Below are positions 26,323 through 35,023 of a stretch of 41,430 nt of DNA, one piece after another. The notes beneath the pieces were generated by a model. It made no database searches. It was not told the origin of the DNA and was given only the letters and a program-made list of their open reading frames with translations. The stretch lies in contig DYZK01000097.1 in NCBI GenBank assembly GCA_020741275.1, positions 1 through 41,430 of the forward strand, written 5' to 3'. Origin of the DNA: Corynebacterium urealyticum. GTDB taxonomy: Bacteria > Actinomycetota > Actinomycetes > Mycobacteriales > Mycobacteriaceae. The translations under genes and the position numbers were made by a program. Position 1 is the stretch's first letter. Every line of letters starts with the position of its first letter.

Positions 26323-28176
26323 ATGCTTAAAAATCTCCAACGCTACTGGCTGGTCTACCTCGCGCTGGTAATTCTGGCCACGACGGGCGCGCTCCGTTTG
26401 ATGGAGCAGCCCGTCGCCGCACAGTGGCTCGCCTCAATCTTCATCGTGGCGGTGATCCTCTGGGTGGGCGCGGACATGATCCGCGACCTCCTGCGCGGGC
26501 ACACCGGCCTGGATATCCTCGCCGTGATGTCGATGACAGCCACCTTGCTGGTGGGCGAGTATGTCGCGGGCCTGATCATCGTCATCATGATCACCGGGGG
26601 CGAGGCCTTGGAGGACTACGCGCAAGCCCGCGCAGAGCGCAATCTCACGAATCTTCTGAACCGCGCCCCGCAATACGCCCTCCGCCTGATCTCGGCAGAC
26701 TCCGACGCGGTCGAGGAGATCGCAGTGGCGGACATCGCGGTTGGGGATGTCATCCTGGTTCGCCCCTCCGAGCAGATCCCGGTGGATGGCACGCTGCTCT
26801 CCGAGCGTGCCAGCGTGGACGAGTCCGCGCTGACCGGCGAGCCCCTCAGCGTGGATAAGTTCGCCGGCGACAAACTGATGTCTGGCTCCCTGGTTGGCCA
26901 GGCCGCCCTTCGTCTGCGGGCGGACCGCGTGGCCGCGGACTCGCAGTACCAGCGGATCATCGACCTAGTGGCCACGGCCCGCGAGGAAAAGGCCCCGGTC
27001 GTTCGCATCGCTGACCGTTTCGCGCTCCCTTTTACGGTCTTTGCTGTTCTCCTCGCCGCGGTGGCGGCGATCATCGCACACGACGCTACCCGCTTCGCCG
27101 AGGTGCTCGTGCTGGCCACCCCGTGTCCGCTGATCATCGCAGCACCCGTCGCCTTCCTGGGCGGGCTGTCGCGCGCCTCCGAGCGGGGCATGGTGGTCAA
27201 AGGCGGTGGCGTGCTGGAACAGCTTGCCGCAGTGCGTTCCGCCGCCTTCGACAAGACCGGCACTCTCACGTCGGGCCGGCCGCAGCTGGAGCGCATCGAT
27301 ACCAGCAATGGCTGGCAGGCCAACGAGGTTCTGGCACTCGTCGCGGCCACGGAACGCGGCTCCACCCACGCGCTCGCCGATGGGATCATGCAGGCCGCAG
27401 AGGCCCGCGGAATCACCGTCCCCACTGCCACGGATTTCGAAGAAATCGCCACGAATGGTGTGGCTGCCGAGGTCGGTCGGCACCAGGTCCGGGTCGGCAA
27501 GCTGAGCTTCATCCAGCAGTTCGACCCGGCGGCACAGGCGGCGGAGGTGCTATCCGGGGAGACGGTGGCCTATGTCGCGATCGATGGCCGGTTCGCTGGG
27601 TCACTGCACCTGGCGGACCAGGTGCGCCCGGAAGCGGGTGCGTTGATTCGCTGGCTGCGGAACCAGGGCGTGGACAAGTTCGCAATCCTCACCGGGGACG
27701 CTGAGCCGACGGCAAAGGCCGTGGCAGAAAAGCTGGGAATTAACGAGGTCCACGCGGGGCTGCTGCCAAAGGACAAGGTGGAGCTGGCGAGTAACCTCGC
27801 TCCACACCCGACGATGATGGTCGGCGACGGCATCAATGACGCCCCGGTGCTCGCCGCGGCAGACGTCGGCGTCGCCCTTGGTGTGCGGGGGACGACGGCG
27901 GCGGGCGAGGCCGCGGACGCCGTCATCTTGAAGGACAGCCTCTCTCCCCTGGCCGAGGCGATCGCGATCGCTCGGCACACGCTGCGGACTGCCAAGACCG
28001 CGATCATCATTGGTATCGCGATGTCGGTAGGTCTGATGTTGGTGGCCGCGTTCGGCTACATTCCGGCGGTCGCTGGTGCACTTCTCCAGGAGGTCGTGGA
28101 CCTCGCGGCAATCCTGTACGCGCTGCGGGCGCTCCAGGCGCCAGTGGCCGATCTCGAAGGTTCCGCGCAGCGCTAG
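26323..28176 (+). CDS. P1B-type heavy-metal translocating ATPase
   Basis: 617 aa from the ATG of MLKNLQRYW; an upstream TTG (26284) and GTG (26317) are in frame but have no better ribosome site. Core P-type motifs are intact: TGEP (about 170), the membrane TPCPL of P1B pumps (about 266-270), DKTGTLT (about 309) and GDGINDAP (about 500). There is no N-terminal heavy-metal-associated domain; membrane helices start almost at once. The N-domain reads GSTHALA where CopA/ZntA have S-x-HPLA, and the last helix pair carries LLQEVVDLAAILYALRAL rather than the ZntA or CopA patterns. This points to an actinobacterial subgroup whose metal is not settled. It stands between the patatin gene and pqo. Confidence 0.88.
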   Translation: MLKNLQRYWLVYLALVILATTGALRLMEQPVAAQWLASIFIVAVILWVGADMIRDLLRGHTGLDILAVMSMTATLLVGEYVAGLIIVIMITGGEALEDYAQARAERNLTNLLNRAPQYALRLISADSDAVEEIAVADIAVGDVILVRPSEQIPVDGTLLSERASVDESALTGEPLSVDKFAGDKLMSGSLVGQAALRLRADRVAADSQYQRIIDLVATAREEKAPVVRIADRFALPFTVFAVLLAAVAAIIAHDATRFAEVLVLATPCPLIIAAPVAFLGGLSRASERGMVVKGGGVLEQLAAVRSAAFDKTGTLTSGRPQLERIDTSNGWQANEVLALVAATERGSTHALADGIMQAAEARGITVPTATDFEEIATNGVAAEVGRHQVRVGKLSFIQQFDPAAQAAEVLSGETVAYVAIDGRFAGSLHLADQVRPEAGALIRWLRNQGVDKFAILTGDAEPTAKAVAEKLGINEVHAGLLPKDKVELASNLAPHPTMMVGDGINDAPVLAAADVGVALGVRGTTAAGEAADAVILKDSLSPLAEAIAIARHTLRTAKTAIIIGIAMSVGLMLVAAFGYIPAVAGALLQEVVDLAAILYALRALQAPVADLEGSAQR

Positions 28177-28368
28177 CCTCACCGCTGGTCCTTCGTCTGC
28201 TCCCCATGCTGGGGCGCTGCGCGCGCTCTGCAGGCTTCTGGCCCGGCCGTTACAGTGGAATTCACAATGGCACCACTGCGGCTGGTCTCCCCCGGACCGG
28301 CAACCAGCCGCAACTGTTCCTAGAGAAACACAGAAACTTAGGTCTGAATTCAAGGAGCGATTGAACCC

Positions 28369-30117
28369 ATGGCTATGACAGTTGGCGAAATGATGGTTAC
28401 GGCCCTGGCCGAGCACGGGGTCTCCAAGGTCTGGGGCGTGGTGGGTGATGCCCTCAACCCCATCACGGACGCGATCCGGCGCGAGGATCGCATTGACTGG
28501 ATCGGTGTGCGTCACGAGGAGGCCGGCGCCTTCGCCGCCTCTGCGCAGGCACAGCTCACCGGTGAGCTCGGGGTGGTCATGGGCACCGTCGGCCCCGGCG
28601 CGATCCACCTTCTCAACGGGCTTTATGACGCCAAGAAATCTCACGCCCCGGTGCTGGCCATCGTGGGCCAGGTGCCGCAGGCCTCCATCGGAACGAGCTT
28701 CTTCCAGGAGGTCAACAACGACCGCCTCTTCGACGACGTCTCCGTTTTCACCGCGACGGTGACCAGCGCCGAGCAGATGCCCTACCTCTTCGAGCAGGCC
28801 GTCAACACCGCGATCGCGCAGAGCGGCGTGGCAGTGCTGAGCATCCCCGCCGACGTGGGCGGCCTGACTCTGCCCAAGGAGGCCACCACCCCACACTTCG
28901 CGCCAAAGCCCACGGGATCTACCCCGTCTGCTGACCGGATCGGCGAGGCCGTTAACGCGTTGCAGTCGGCGGAGAAGGTCTCGCTGCTGGTAGGCCGCGG
29001 GGCGCAGAACTCCCGTGAGGAACTGCTGGAGCTGGCGGAGATCTTGGACTCCCCGATGGTGCTGACCCTCAAGGGCAAGGAGTTCCTGGAGGATGAGAAC
29101 CCGTGGCAGTTGGGTCAATCAGGGCTGATTGGTAACCCGGCGGCGATTAAGGCCATGGACGAATCCGACACGATCTTCATGATCGGCACGGACTTCCCCT
29201 ACCGAGAGTGGATCCCCTCCGGCAAGCAGATGATCCAGCTGGATATCAACGCCAGCCACATCGGCCGCCGCGCCCAGATCGACGTCGCCCTGGTCGGCGA
29301 CGCCACCGAAAGCCTCCGCCTACTGATCGCCGCTTTGAGCAGCGCCGGGGTCGAAAAGGACGCGAAGGACTGGGCAGAAGGACTTCGCAAGCGCTACGAG
29401 CACTGGCTCGACGGGCAGAAGAAGCTAGCCAACCCGCACTTCGATGAAACACTGCTCGGCAAGCTGCGTTCGCTGGGCGATAACCCCAGCAAGCGGATCC
29501 GCCCGGAGGGCGTGGCCACCGCGCTCGACGAGGTCTGCGCCGACGATGCGATCTTCACCTCAGATACCGGCATGTCGACGGTGTGGCCCTCCCGGCTGCT
29601 GCCAATGCGCGGCACCCGGCGCCTGATCGGTTCCTATAACTTGGGCTCGATGGCCAACGCCCTGCCGATGGCGCTGGGCGCGCAGGCGGAGTACCCAGAC
29701 CGCCAGGTTGTGGCGATGGCAGGCGACGGCGGGCTAATGATGCTGGCAGGCGATCTACGCACCGCGGTGACCTACGATCTGCCGATCACCATCGTGGTGT
29801 TCAACAACACGAAGCTCGGAATGGTGAAGCTGGAAATGGAACAGGTCGGCCTACCGGAGTACGGTACTGACTTGGATAACCCAGACTTCGCTGAACTCGG
29901 CCGTGCCATGGGCTTGGAGGCGGTGCAGGTTTCCGAGCCAGAGGACCTGGCCGACGCCCTGCGCACTGCTGTGCACTCCTCCAAGCCCTACCTGGTCGAA
30001 GTTCTCACCAACCCCGACGAGGTGTCGGTGCCGGGTGAAATCGAGCCCTCCCAGGTTTATGGTCTCGCCCGGGCGAAGGCGCTAGAGCTGCTGCCGGATG
30101 TGAACTTCCGGAAGTAG
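28369..30117 (+). CDS. pqo: Pyruvate:quinone oxidoreductase (pyruvate dehydrogenase, quinone)
   Basis: 582 aa ThDP/FAD enzyme. The N-terminal VWGVVGDALNPITDAIR and VRHEEAGAFAASAQA (catalytic Glu near 50) match PoxB/Pqo rather than acetolactate synthase. The ThDP-Mg motif AGDGGLMMLAGDL with VVFNN lies around 450-480. The C-terminal segment (RAKALELLPDV) corresponds to the membrane-binding peptide. The enzyme oxidises pyruvate to acetate and CO2 at the membrane and reduces menaquinone. AAGGAG precedes the ATG by 12 nt. The 190-bp upstream gap holds TACAGT (about 28251) as a possible -10 box and a small CCCCA-TGC-TGGGG hairpin (28202-28214). It is followed 30 bp later by a YkvI-family transporter. 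Confidence 0.93.
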   Translation: MAMTVGEMMVTALAEHGVSKVWGVVGDALNPITDAIRREDRIDWIGVRHEEAGAFAASAQAQLTGELGVVMGTVGPGAIHLLNGLYDAKKSHAPVLAIVGQVPQASIGTSFFQEVNNDRLFDDVSVFTATVTSAEQMPYLFEQAVNTAIAQSGVAVLSIPADVGGLTLPKEATTPHFAPKPTGSTPSADRIGEAVNALQSAEKVSLLVGRGAQNSREELLELAEILDSPMVLTLKGKEFLEDENPWQLGQSGLIGNPAAIKAMDESDTIFMIGTDFPYREWIPSGKQMIQLDINASHIGRRAQIDVALVGDATESLRLLIAALSSAGVEKDAKDWAEGLRKRYEHWLDGQKKLANPHFDETLLGKLRSLGDNPSKRIRPEGVATALDEVCADDAIFTSDTGMSTVWPSRLLPMRGTRRLIGSYNLGSMANALPMALGAQAEYPDRQVVAMAGDGGLMMLAGDLRTAVTYDLPITIVVFNNTKLGMVKLEMEQVGLPEYGTDLDNPDFAELGRAMGLEAVQVSEPEDLADALRTAVHSSKPYLVEVLTNPDEVSVPGEIEPSQVYGLARAKALELLPDVNFRK

Positions 30118-30147
30118 CGAGAAGCACCTTCAAGGAACAAGTTAAGA

Positions 30148-31515
30148 ATGAGAACCATCAAAATTGGGTTGGCGCTCGTCGGGCTACTGGTCGGCGCTGG
30201 TTTTGCAACTGGCAAGGAAGTTACCCAGTACTTCGTGAGCTTCGGCACGATGGGCGTGTGGGGTGTGCTCGTCGCGGCCATCACCACCGCGGGTGCCGCG
30301 ATCGTCGCGATGACGGCGGGCAGTTTCTTCCTCGCCGAAGAGCACTCCTCCGTCTTCAACCGCATCTCACACCCGATCATCTCCAAGGTGATGGATGCGG
30401 GAGCGACGGTCACCCAATTTGCGATTGGTTTCATCATGATCGCCGGCGCCGGCGCCGTCGTCGAGCAGCAATGGGGCATTCAGCCTTGGATCGGCGCATT
30501 GAGCCTGACGATCATCATCGCCTTGGTGGGATTGTTGGACGTGGACCGGGTCTCAACGATCATCGGTGGGGCAACGCCACTGATCGTCGTGGTGATCTTC
30601 ATCGTCTTCGTGTGGGTGCTGCTGAATAAACCGGACGGCTCTTTCACGGAGCTGGCTGCCATCGGAGCACAAAACGAGTCCCCGGTGCAGCCATGGTGGC
30701 TCTCCGCCCTGAACTACACGGGCATGACTCTGGCCACCGGCATCAGCATGATCCTGGTCATCGGTGGTGATAGCGCCAACATGCAAACCGCGATCCGCGG
30801 TGGTCTGCTGGGTGGGCTGATCTACAGCACCATGGTGGTCGTCGAGGTCATCATGCTGTTGCTGGCCGCTCCGCTGGTCCTCGGCTCCGACGTCCCGATC
30901 CTGGCGCTGACGACGCACATCGCACCGTGGTTCAGCCACTTCGCCAGTGTGGTCGTGGTGTTCATGGTTTTCAACACAGCCCTGGGCATGTTCTATGCCC
31001 TGGGTCGTCGCATGACCGCCAAAAAGCCGGAGGCCTACCGCCCGGTGTACCTGCTGGGTGTGCTGGTCGGTTTCGGCGTGAGTTTCGTGGGCTTCGGCGA
31101 CCTGGTCTCCGTGGTCTTCCCGATCCTGGGCTGGATTGGCATGGTCATCGTGGGTGCGTTGATCCTGTGGCGCTTCAAGACGGCGAGCCGCATCGAGGCA
31201 GAGGGCGAGGCGCGCTCCCGTATCTGGAAGTTCGCCACTGCGCCGGCCAAGGCATCTACCCGCGACCTGCGCCGCATCGCGACGCTGATCCGCGGCACCG
31301 CACCGGACAATGAGCGCTTCCGTGCGAAGCTACAGGATGAGTTGGAGCAGCAGCACGAGGGCGAGGGCGAGTACGATGACTCCCCAGAGGCTGCCCAGCA
31401 TCAGGAGATGCTCGACAAGCTCGAGGAGTACGACGCACGCTACGCGTCGCAGCAAACCGCGGGTGCGTCGGATCAGGCCCCAAACGCTGCAGCGGACGCG
31501 CCGAAGCAGAGCTAG
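30148..31515 (+). CDS. YkvI-family membrane transporter with long charged tail
   Basis: 455 aa. About ten membrane helices span residues 1-345. The first, ALVGLLVGAGFATGKEVTQYF, carries the GAGFATGKE motif of the YkvI family, distant relatives of APC amino-acid transporters with unknown substrates. After the last helix comes a hydrophilic tail of about 110 residues, rich in Glu, Gln, Arg and Ala (ELEQQHEGEGEYDDSPE), predicted to be helical or disordered in the cytosol; most family members stop soon after the helices. AAGGA lies 12 nt before the ATG. The gene follows pqo by 30 bp and is probably co-transcribed. Its stop overlaps the convergent Nudix-LOG stop by 4 bp. Confidence 0.82.
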   Translation: MRTIKIGLALVGLLVGAGFATGKEVTQYFVSFGTMGVWGVLVAAITTAGAAIVAMTAGSFFLAEEHSSVFNRISHPIISKVMDAGATVTQFAIGFIMIAGAGAVVEQQWGIQPWIGALSLTIIIALVGLLDVDRVSTIIGGATPLIVVVIFIVFVWVLLNKPDGSFTELAAIGAQNESPVQPWWLSALNYTGMTLATGISMILVIGGDSANMQTAIRGGLLGGLIYSTMVVVEVIMLLLAAPLVLGSDVPILALTTHIAPWFSHFASVVVVFMVFNTALGMFYALGRRMTAKKPEAYRPVYLLGVLVGFGVSFVGFGDLVSVVFPILGWIGMVIVGALILWRFKTASRIEAEGEARSRIWKFATAPAKASTRDLRRIATLIRGTAPDNERFRAKLQDELEQQHEGEGEYDDSPEAAQHQEMLDKLEEYDARYASQQTAGASDQAPNAAADAPKQS

Positions 31516-32501
31516 GACCAGCGCGGGCGCGGTGGCTGCCAGCTCTCGAAGCGCTCCAGGGTCTCGGCTGCGTCCTCGGTGACGAGCAGCGAATCGACGT
31601 CTTCCGCGCGGATGAAGCCCTCGCCGGCCATCGCGGCCAGCCCAGTGACCAACGGTTGCCAGAACTGGGAGTTGCACAGCGCCACCGGCTTGCCGTGGGT
31701 GCCTAGCTGGAGGCCGGTCCACACCTCGAAGACCTCGTCGAGGGTGCCCACCCCGCCTGGCAGCGCGACGAATCCGTCCGCCAGGTCCGTCATCACCTGC
31801 TTGCGCTCGGCCATGGAGTCCACCACCAGCAGCGCTGAAAGCCCGGGGTGCGCGATCTCCTCGTCCACCAGGTGCCGAGGCATAACACCGACCACGTGTC
31901 CGCTGTTTTCTAGGACGCCGTCGGCGATCTCTCCCATCAGGCCGACGTGGCCGCCGCCGTAGACCAAGGTGATGCCGCGGTCCGATAGCTGCCGGCCGAA
32001 CTCACGGGCCTGCGCCACGTACTCCTCCCCCGTGCCGGTCTTGGCACCGGTGAACACGGTCAGCGCGTTGATTCTCCTGTTGAGCGCAGGCCCGATGCGC
32101 TGAGCCAGCAGCGGGGCGAGCTGTTCATCCAGTTCCTCGGGCACGGTGATGTCCAGCCACCGGGCCTCCGCGATTTCTGCCTGGCCACCGGCCACCTGCC
32201 CCAGCGCCTCGGTGTGCGGGTGGGTGTACACGGTGCTGCGCACCTGGAAGCCCTCCTCGTTGGCGGCCGGGGCGCTGAAGATTCCCAGAAAGCTCAGGTC
32301 TTCCTCCTTGAACTTCACGCCGATCTCCTCCGCGACCTCCCGCGTGGCGGCCTGGGAGCTGGACTCGCCGGCCTCTGGCTTACCGCCGGGCAGCTGGAAG
32401 TAGGGCGAGCCTTCCTTTCGCACGCACAACACCCGGCCATGCGGATCCTGGATCACGGTGGCGCTGACGGTGATGAGTCTTTCGGGTTCAGTGCTGCTCA
32501 C
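31512..32501 (-). CDS. Nudix hydrolase - LOG phosphoribohydrolase fusion
   Basis: 329 aa, GTG start with GAGAGG about 7 nt upstream. Residues 8-125 are a Nudix hydrolase with a complete Nudix box, GKPEAGESSSQAATREVAEE-IGV (40-62). Residues 145-325 are a LOG domain: LTVFTGAKTG (147-156), GGGHVGLMGE (182-191), MAERK (231-235) and PGGVGTLDE (248-256). Nudix enzymes cut nucleoside diphosphate derivatives and LOG enzymes split nucleoside monophosphates into base and ribose phosphate. One chain could therefore take a nucleoside di- or triphosphate to the free base in two steps. Frame and codon use run through without a break, so the fusion is not an assembly artefact as far as I can see. A second, stand-alone LOG gene lies at 8.1-9.0 kb. 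Confidence 0.9.
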   Translation of the reverse strand: MSSTEPERLITVSATVIQDPHGRVLCVRKEGSPYFQLPGGKPEAGESSSQAATREVAEEIGVKFKEEDLSFLGIFSAPAANEEGFQVRSTVYTHPHTEALGQVAGGQAEIAEARWLDITVPEELDEQLAPLLAQRIGPALNRRINALTVFTGAKTGTGEEYVAQAREFGRQLSDRGITLVYGGGHVGLMGEIADGVLENSGHVVGVMPRHLVDEEIAHPGLSALLVVDSMAERKQVMTDLADGFVALPGGVGTLDEVFEVWTGLQLGTHGKPVALCNSQFWQPLVTGLAAMAGEGFIRAEDVDSLLVTEDAAETLERFESWQPPRPRWS

Positions 32502-32595
32502 GGGGTCCTCTCGGTGGGAGTTGGCGTCCTAAAAAGGGGCCGAAACAGGCCCTGGAAAAGAACGGGAGGGGAAGGTTCACGATAACAAGACAGCA

Positions 32596-32625
32596 AAAGC
32601 GCCCAGCCGATCGGCTGGGCGCTTT
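32596..32625. terminator. Intrinsic terminator after the cupin gene
   Basis: AAAGCGCCCAGCCGA (32596-32610) is directly followed by its complement TCGGCTGGGCGCTTT (32611-32625), giving a 13-bp stem with a GATC loop. A and T runs on both sides allow termination of the cupin gene on the minus strand. Confidence 0.9.
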
Positions 32626-32648
32626 GCATTCATCGCGAAGCGAACTTC

Positions 32649-33053
32649 TTAGTCGACGTCGTCCGCCTGGGTCTGGTGAACGGTGCCGTGCGCATGGTGC
32701 GGCGGTGCGTAGATGCTGTAGAGCTTCATCGGCTCATCACCAATGTTGATGATGTTGTGCCAGGTACCCTTCGGAACGATGACTGCCCAGTCGGCGGAGA
32801 CTTCCTCGGTGAAGGTTACCTCGTCCTTGGACGGGCCCATCTCGACGCGGCCGCGGCCGGACTCGAGGCGGAGGAACTGGTCCTCCTTGGTGTGCACCTC
32901 GTGACCGACGTCGCCGCCCACCGGGATGCTCATCACGGTGACCTGGAACTGCTCACCGGTCCACAGGGCGGTGCGGAAGGTCTCGTTATCGAGGGTTTCC
33001 TTCTCGATATCGACGACGAACGGCTTCGGACCCTGATCGCGTGTCTCTGCCAT
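32649..33053 (-). CDS. Single-domain cupin protein
   Basis: 134 aa, ATG with AAGGAG 5 nt upstream. It is a small beta-barrel cupin: motif 1 is GGDVGHEVHTKEDQFLRLESG (about 47-67; H, H and E as metal ligands, Q after) and motif 2 is VPKGTWHNIINIG (about 93-105; last His ligand). The C-terminus YAPPHHAHGTVHQT is His-rich and typical of a widespread group of uncharacterised cupins annotated as mannose-6-phosphate isomerase-like. The metal ligands look intact, so it may be an isomerase, dioxygenase or small-molecule sensor; none can be chosen. It is monocistronic with its own terminator. Confidence 0.9.
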   Translation of the reverse strand: MAETRDQGPKPFVVDIEKETLDNETFRTALWTGEQFQVTVMSIPVGGDVGHEVHTKEDQFLRLESGRGRVEMGPSKDEVTFTEEVSADWAVIVPKGTWHNIINIGDEPMKLYSIYAPPHHAHGTVHQTQADDVD

Positions 33054-33194
33054 GACTACTCCTTGTCCTTGAGATTCTTCGGCTTAGTCGGCTGCGGCTG
33101 AGCCAACCGTAATCCGTGGTGAAACGGCTACACCTCAATTATAGGCGCGATCATGCAGGCCCGCCGGGTGAGAAGGCAGGCCACTAGGCGGGTC

Positions 33195-34079
33195 TTAGGC
33201 ATCGCGACGGCGCAGCAGCAGCCAGGCACCAGCCACAACGAGGACGACGACGCCCGCGCCAATGCCGACGTTGCGGGCTGCGTTCCCGGAGTCCTCCGAG
33301 GACGCCGCGGCTGCAGGTTCACTGGAATCTTCCTTCTTGTCGCCGCTCCTCGCATCACCGTCACCGATGATCCCGCGGATCCAGTCGGCCTGCTCCGCCA
33401 CCGGCGCGACAGAGACAGCGGCGTTCGAGGTCATCTCCTCCTCCGTCGGGTTCTCCGGGTCCTCGAACAGACCTGCGGACATGATGCCCGCGACCTTGCC
33501 TTCCGCAAAGATCGCGCCACCGGAGTCGCCCGGCTGGATGCGCGCGCCGTCCTTCAGGGCAACATCGGGGGCCTTCGGGGCCTCGTAGAGCGCGAGCGGC
33601 GAGTCGCCGCGGACCTTCGCCTTGGCGCACGGCAGCTTGGTGGAGCCACCGGAGCCGTCGGAAGACCAACCGTAGATGTTCACGTCCCCGTTGGGCACTT
33701 CATCGGCTACCTCGGCGAAGGTATCGAGGTTGATTTCCTGCTCAGTGTGGAGCAGAGCGATGTCCCCGCGTGGTGCGACCTCGTGGCGGTCGACCTTGTA
33801 CACCCGCTGCTCATCGCCCTGACCGATGCGCACCGAACCGCCCGGCTTGGCGGCCGCGTCAATGCAGTGGCGAGCGGTAATCACCCAGTGGGGGTCGATG
33901 ACGGTACCGGTGCACACGCCCTCGTCGGGGTCGGAATCATCAACGCGGACGGAGACGACCGGCTTTGCCTCCTCGGTGTCGCCGGCGAAGGTCTTGCTCT
34001 CCATGGCACCAGCTGGGGCGATGGCGAGTGCTCCTGCTGCGACCACCCCGGCGGCCACGCTAGCTGCGAACTTCTTCAT
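33195..34079 (-). CDS. Membrane-anchored trypsin-like serine protease
   Basis: 294 aa, ATG with GAAAGG upstream. Signal peptide 1-25 (cleavage after APAGA). The chymotrypsin-fold triad is complete: His71 in VITARHC, Asp106 in RGDIALL and Ser186 in QPGDSGGAIF. Two further cysteines (C56 and C72) flank the active-site His as a likely disulphide. After a polar, Ala/Ser/Glu-rich linker a C-terminal helix (about 268-288) ends in LLLRRRDA, which would keep the enzyme tethered to the membrane with the protease domain outside. The start lies inside the 3' end of the acyltransferase-like gene (20-bp overlap), so the two are co-transcribed and probably coupled. The substrate is unknown. Confidence 0.92.
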   Translation of the reverse strand: MKKFAASVAAGVVAAGALAIAPAGAMESKTFAGDTEEAKPVVSVRVDDSDPDEGVCTGTVIDPHWVITARHCIDAAAKPGGSVRIGQGDEQRVYKVDRHEVAPRGDIALLHTEQEINLDTFAEVADEVPNGDVNIYGWSSDGSGGSTKLPCAKAKVRGDSPLALYEAPKAPDVALKDGARIQPGDSGGAIFAEGKVAGIMSAGLFEDPENPTEEEMTSNAAVSVAPVAEQADWIRGIIGDGDARSGDKKEDSSEPAAAASSEDSGNAARNVGIGAGVVVLVVAGAWLLLRRRDA

Positions 34080-34947
34080 TTTTATCCTTTCCAAATACCG
34101 CGGTGATGCGGCGTAGCAGAGTTTCCAGCGGCCCACGGTCACACACCGCGAGCCACGCATAAGAGATGAGGATGGCGCCGCCCAGGCTGACCCAGAAGCC
34201 GAACCACTCCGGTGCCAGCCGATCCGCCGTGAGCACGTGGATGCAGTAGATCGTGAGCGGCATGCGACCCAGTGGTGCGAGCCAACCGATCCCCCGCTGC
34301 AGCAGGCAGCACAGCGAGCAGATCCCCACCGACGCCCCGATGCTTCCGATGATGTCGCCCAAGCCACCGGTGTGGCCGCCGACGTCGAAAAACTCGGGCA
34401 GCATGGTGTACCAGCGAAGCGCGAGATCCACGGCGAACAGCCCCAGCCCAATCACGAGGCCAAGAACGAGGCGTGGACGCGTGAGCATGTGCCTCCGGAA
34501 AAGCATCCCGGCGATCATCAGCGCTCCCCACGTCAGCGGCGAGTAGGGCCAAAAGGCGGGGATCAGCACCGTCGTGGTTGAGGCCAGCACCGCCGATCCG
34601 AAGGCCAGCACGCAGGCCAACCACAGGAGTACGGGCGAACTCCAGCGCGGTGCCCAGGCGAGCAACGCCATGCAGAGTCCGATGGTCCCGAGCATCACGA
34701 ACACCTCCCCGGTGAGCGGGGCGAGTGCGAAGTGCAACGCGATCAGGCACAGCCCGCGCACGATGAGTTGCGCGGGGCGTGCCCGCATGTAGCCCATCGA
34801 CACTCCGGAGATGAAGGCAAACAGTGCGGCCGGGAAGCCGTAGAACACCTGGACAGCCACGCCATCCAGGTAAGTCAGGTGGGCGATCATCATGCCGACG
34901 AGCGCAACGGTCCGCGCGACGTCGATACCAACGTTTCGGTTCTGCAT
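34060..34947 (-). CDS. Polytopic membrane protein, acyltransferase-like (DUF1624/DUF418 type)
   Basis: 295 aa with about nine or ten membrane helices. The N-terminal NVGIDVARTVALVGMMIAHL corresponds to the R-x-x-GIDxARxxAxxGMxxxH start of the heparan-alpha-glucosaminide acetyltransferase-like and DUF418 families, whose conserved His lies in the first helix. LGRMPLTIYCIHVL near the end matches the G-x-M-x-LTxYxxH pattern of the same families. Such proteins are thought to move acyl groups across the membrane onto sugars. TACCGT lies 7 nt before the ATG, so the mRNA may be leaderless. It is divergent from the response-regulator gene (76 bp apart) and overlaps the protease gene downstream. Confidence 0.75.
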   Translation of the reverse strand: MQNRNVGIDVARTVALVGMMIAHLTYLDGVAVQVFYGFPAALFAFISGVSMGYMRARPAQLIVRGLCLIALHFALAPLTGEVFVMLGTIGLCMALLAWAPRWSSPVLLWLACVLAFGSAVLASTTTVLIPAFWPYSPLTWGALMIAGMLFRRHMLTRPRLVLGLVIGLGLFAVDLALRWYTMLPEFFDVGGHTGGLGDIIGSIGASVGICSLCCLLQRGIGWLAPLGRMPLTIYCIHVLTADRLAPEWFGFWVSLGGAILISYAWLAVCDRGPLETLLRRITAVFGKDKNEEVRS

Positions 34948-35023
34948 AGCGTGAACGGTACGCAGACCGATGTTGCGGGGACGTTAACGCGGGCACAACA
35001 CCCGTGCCGTTACGATCGGTGAC
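34948..35023. promoter_or_regulatory. 76-bp divergent promoter region with two leaderless-type -10 boxes
   Basis: TACCGT (minus, 34960-34955) lies 7 nt before the acyltransferase-like ATG, and TACGAT (plus, 35011-35016) lies 7 nt before the response-regulator GTG. No Shine-Dalgarno sequence is visible for either gene. A regulator bound here would control both directions, and the adjacent response regulator is the obvious candidate. Confidence 0.5.
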
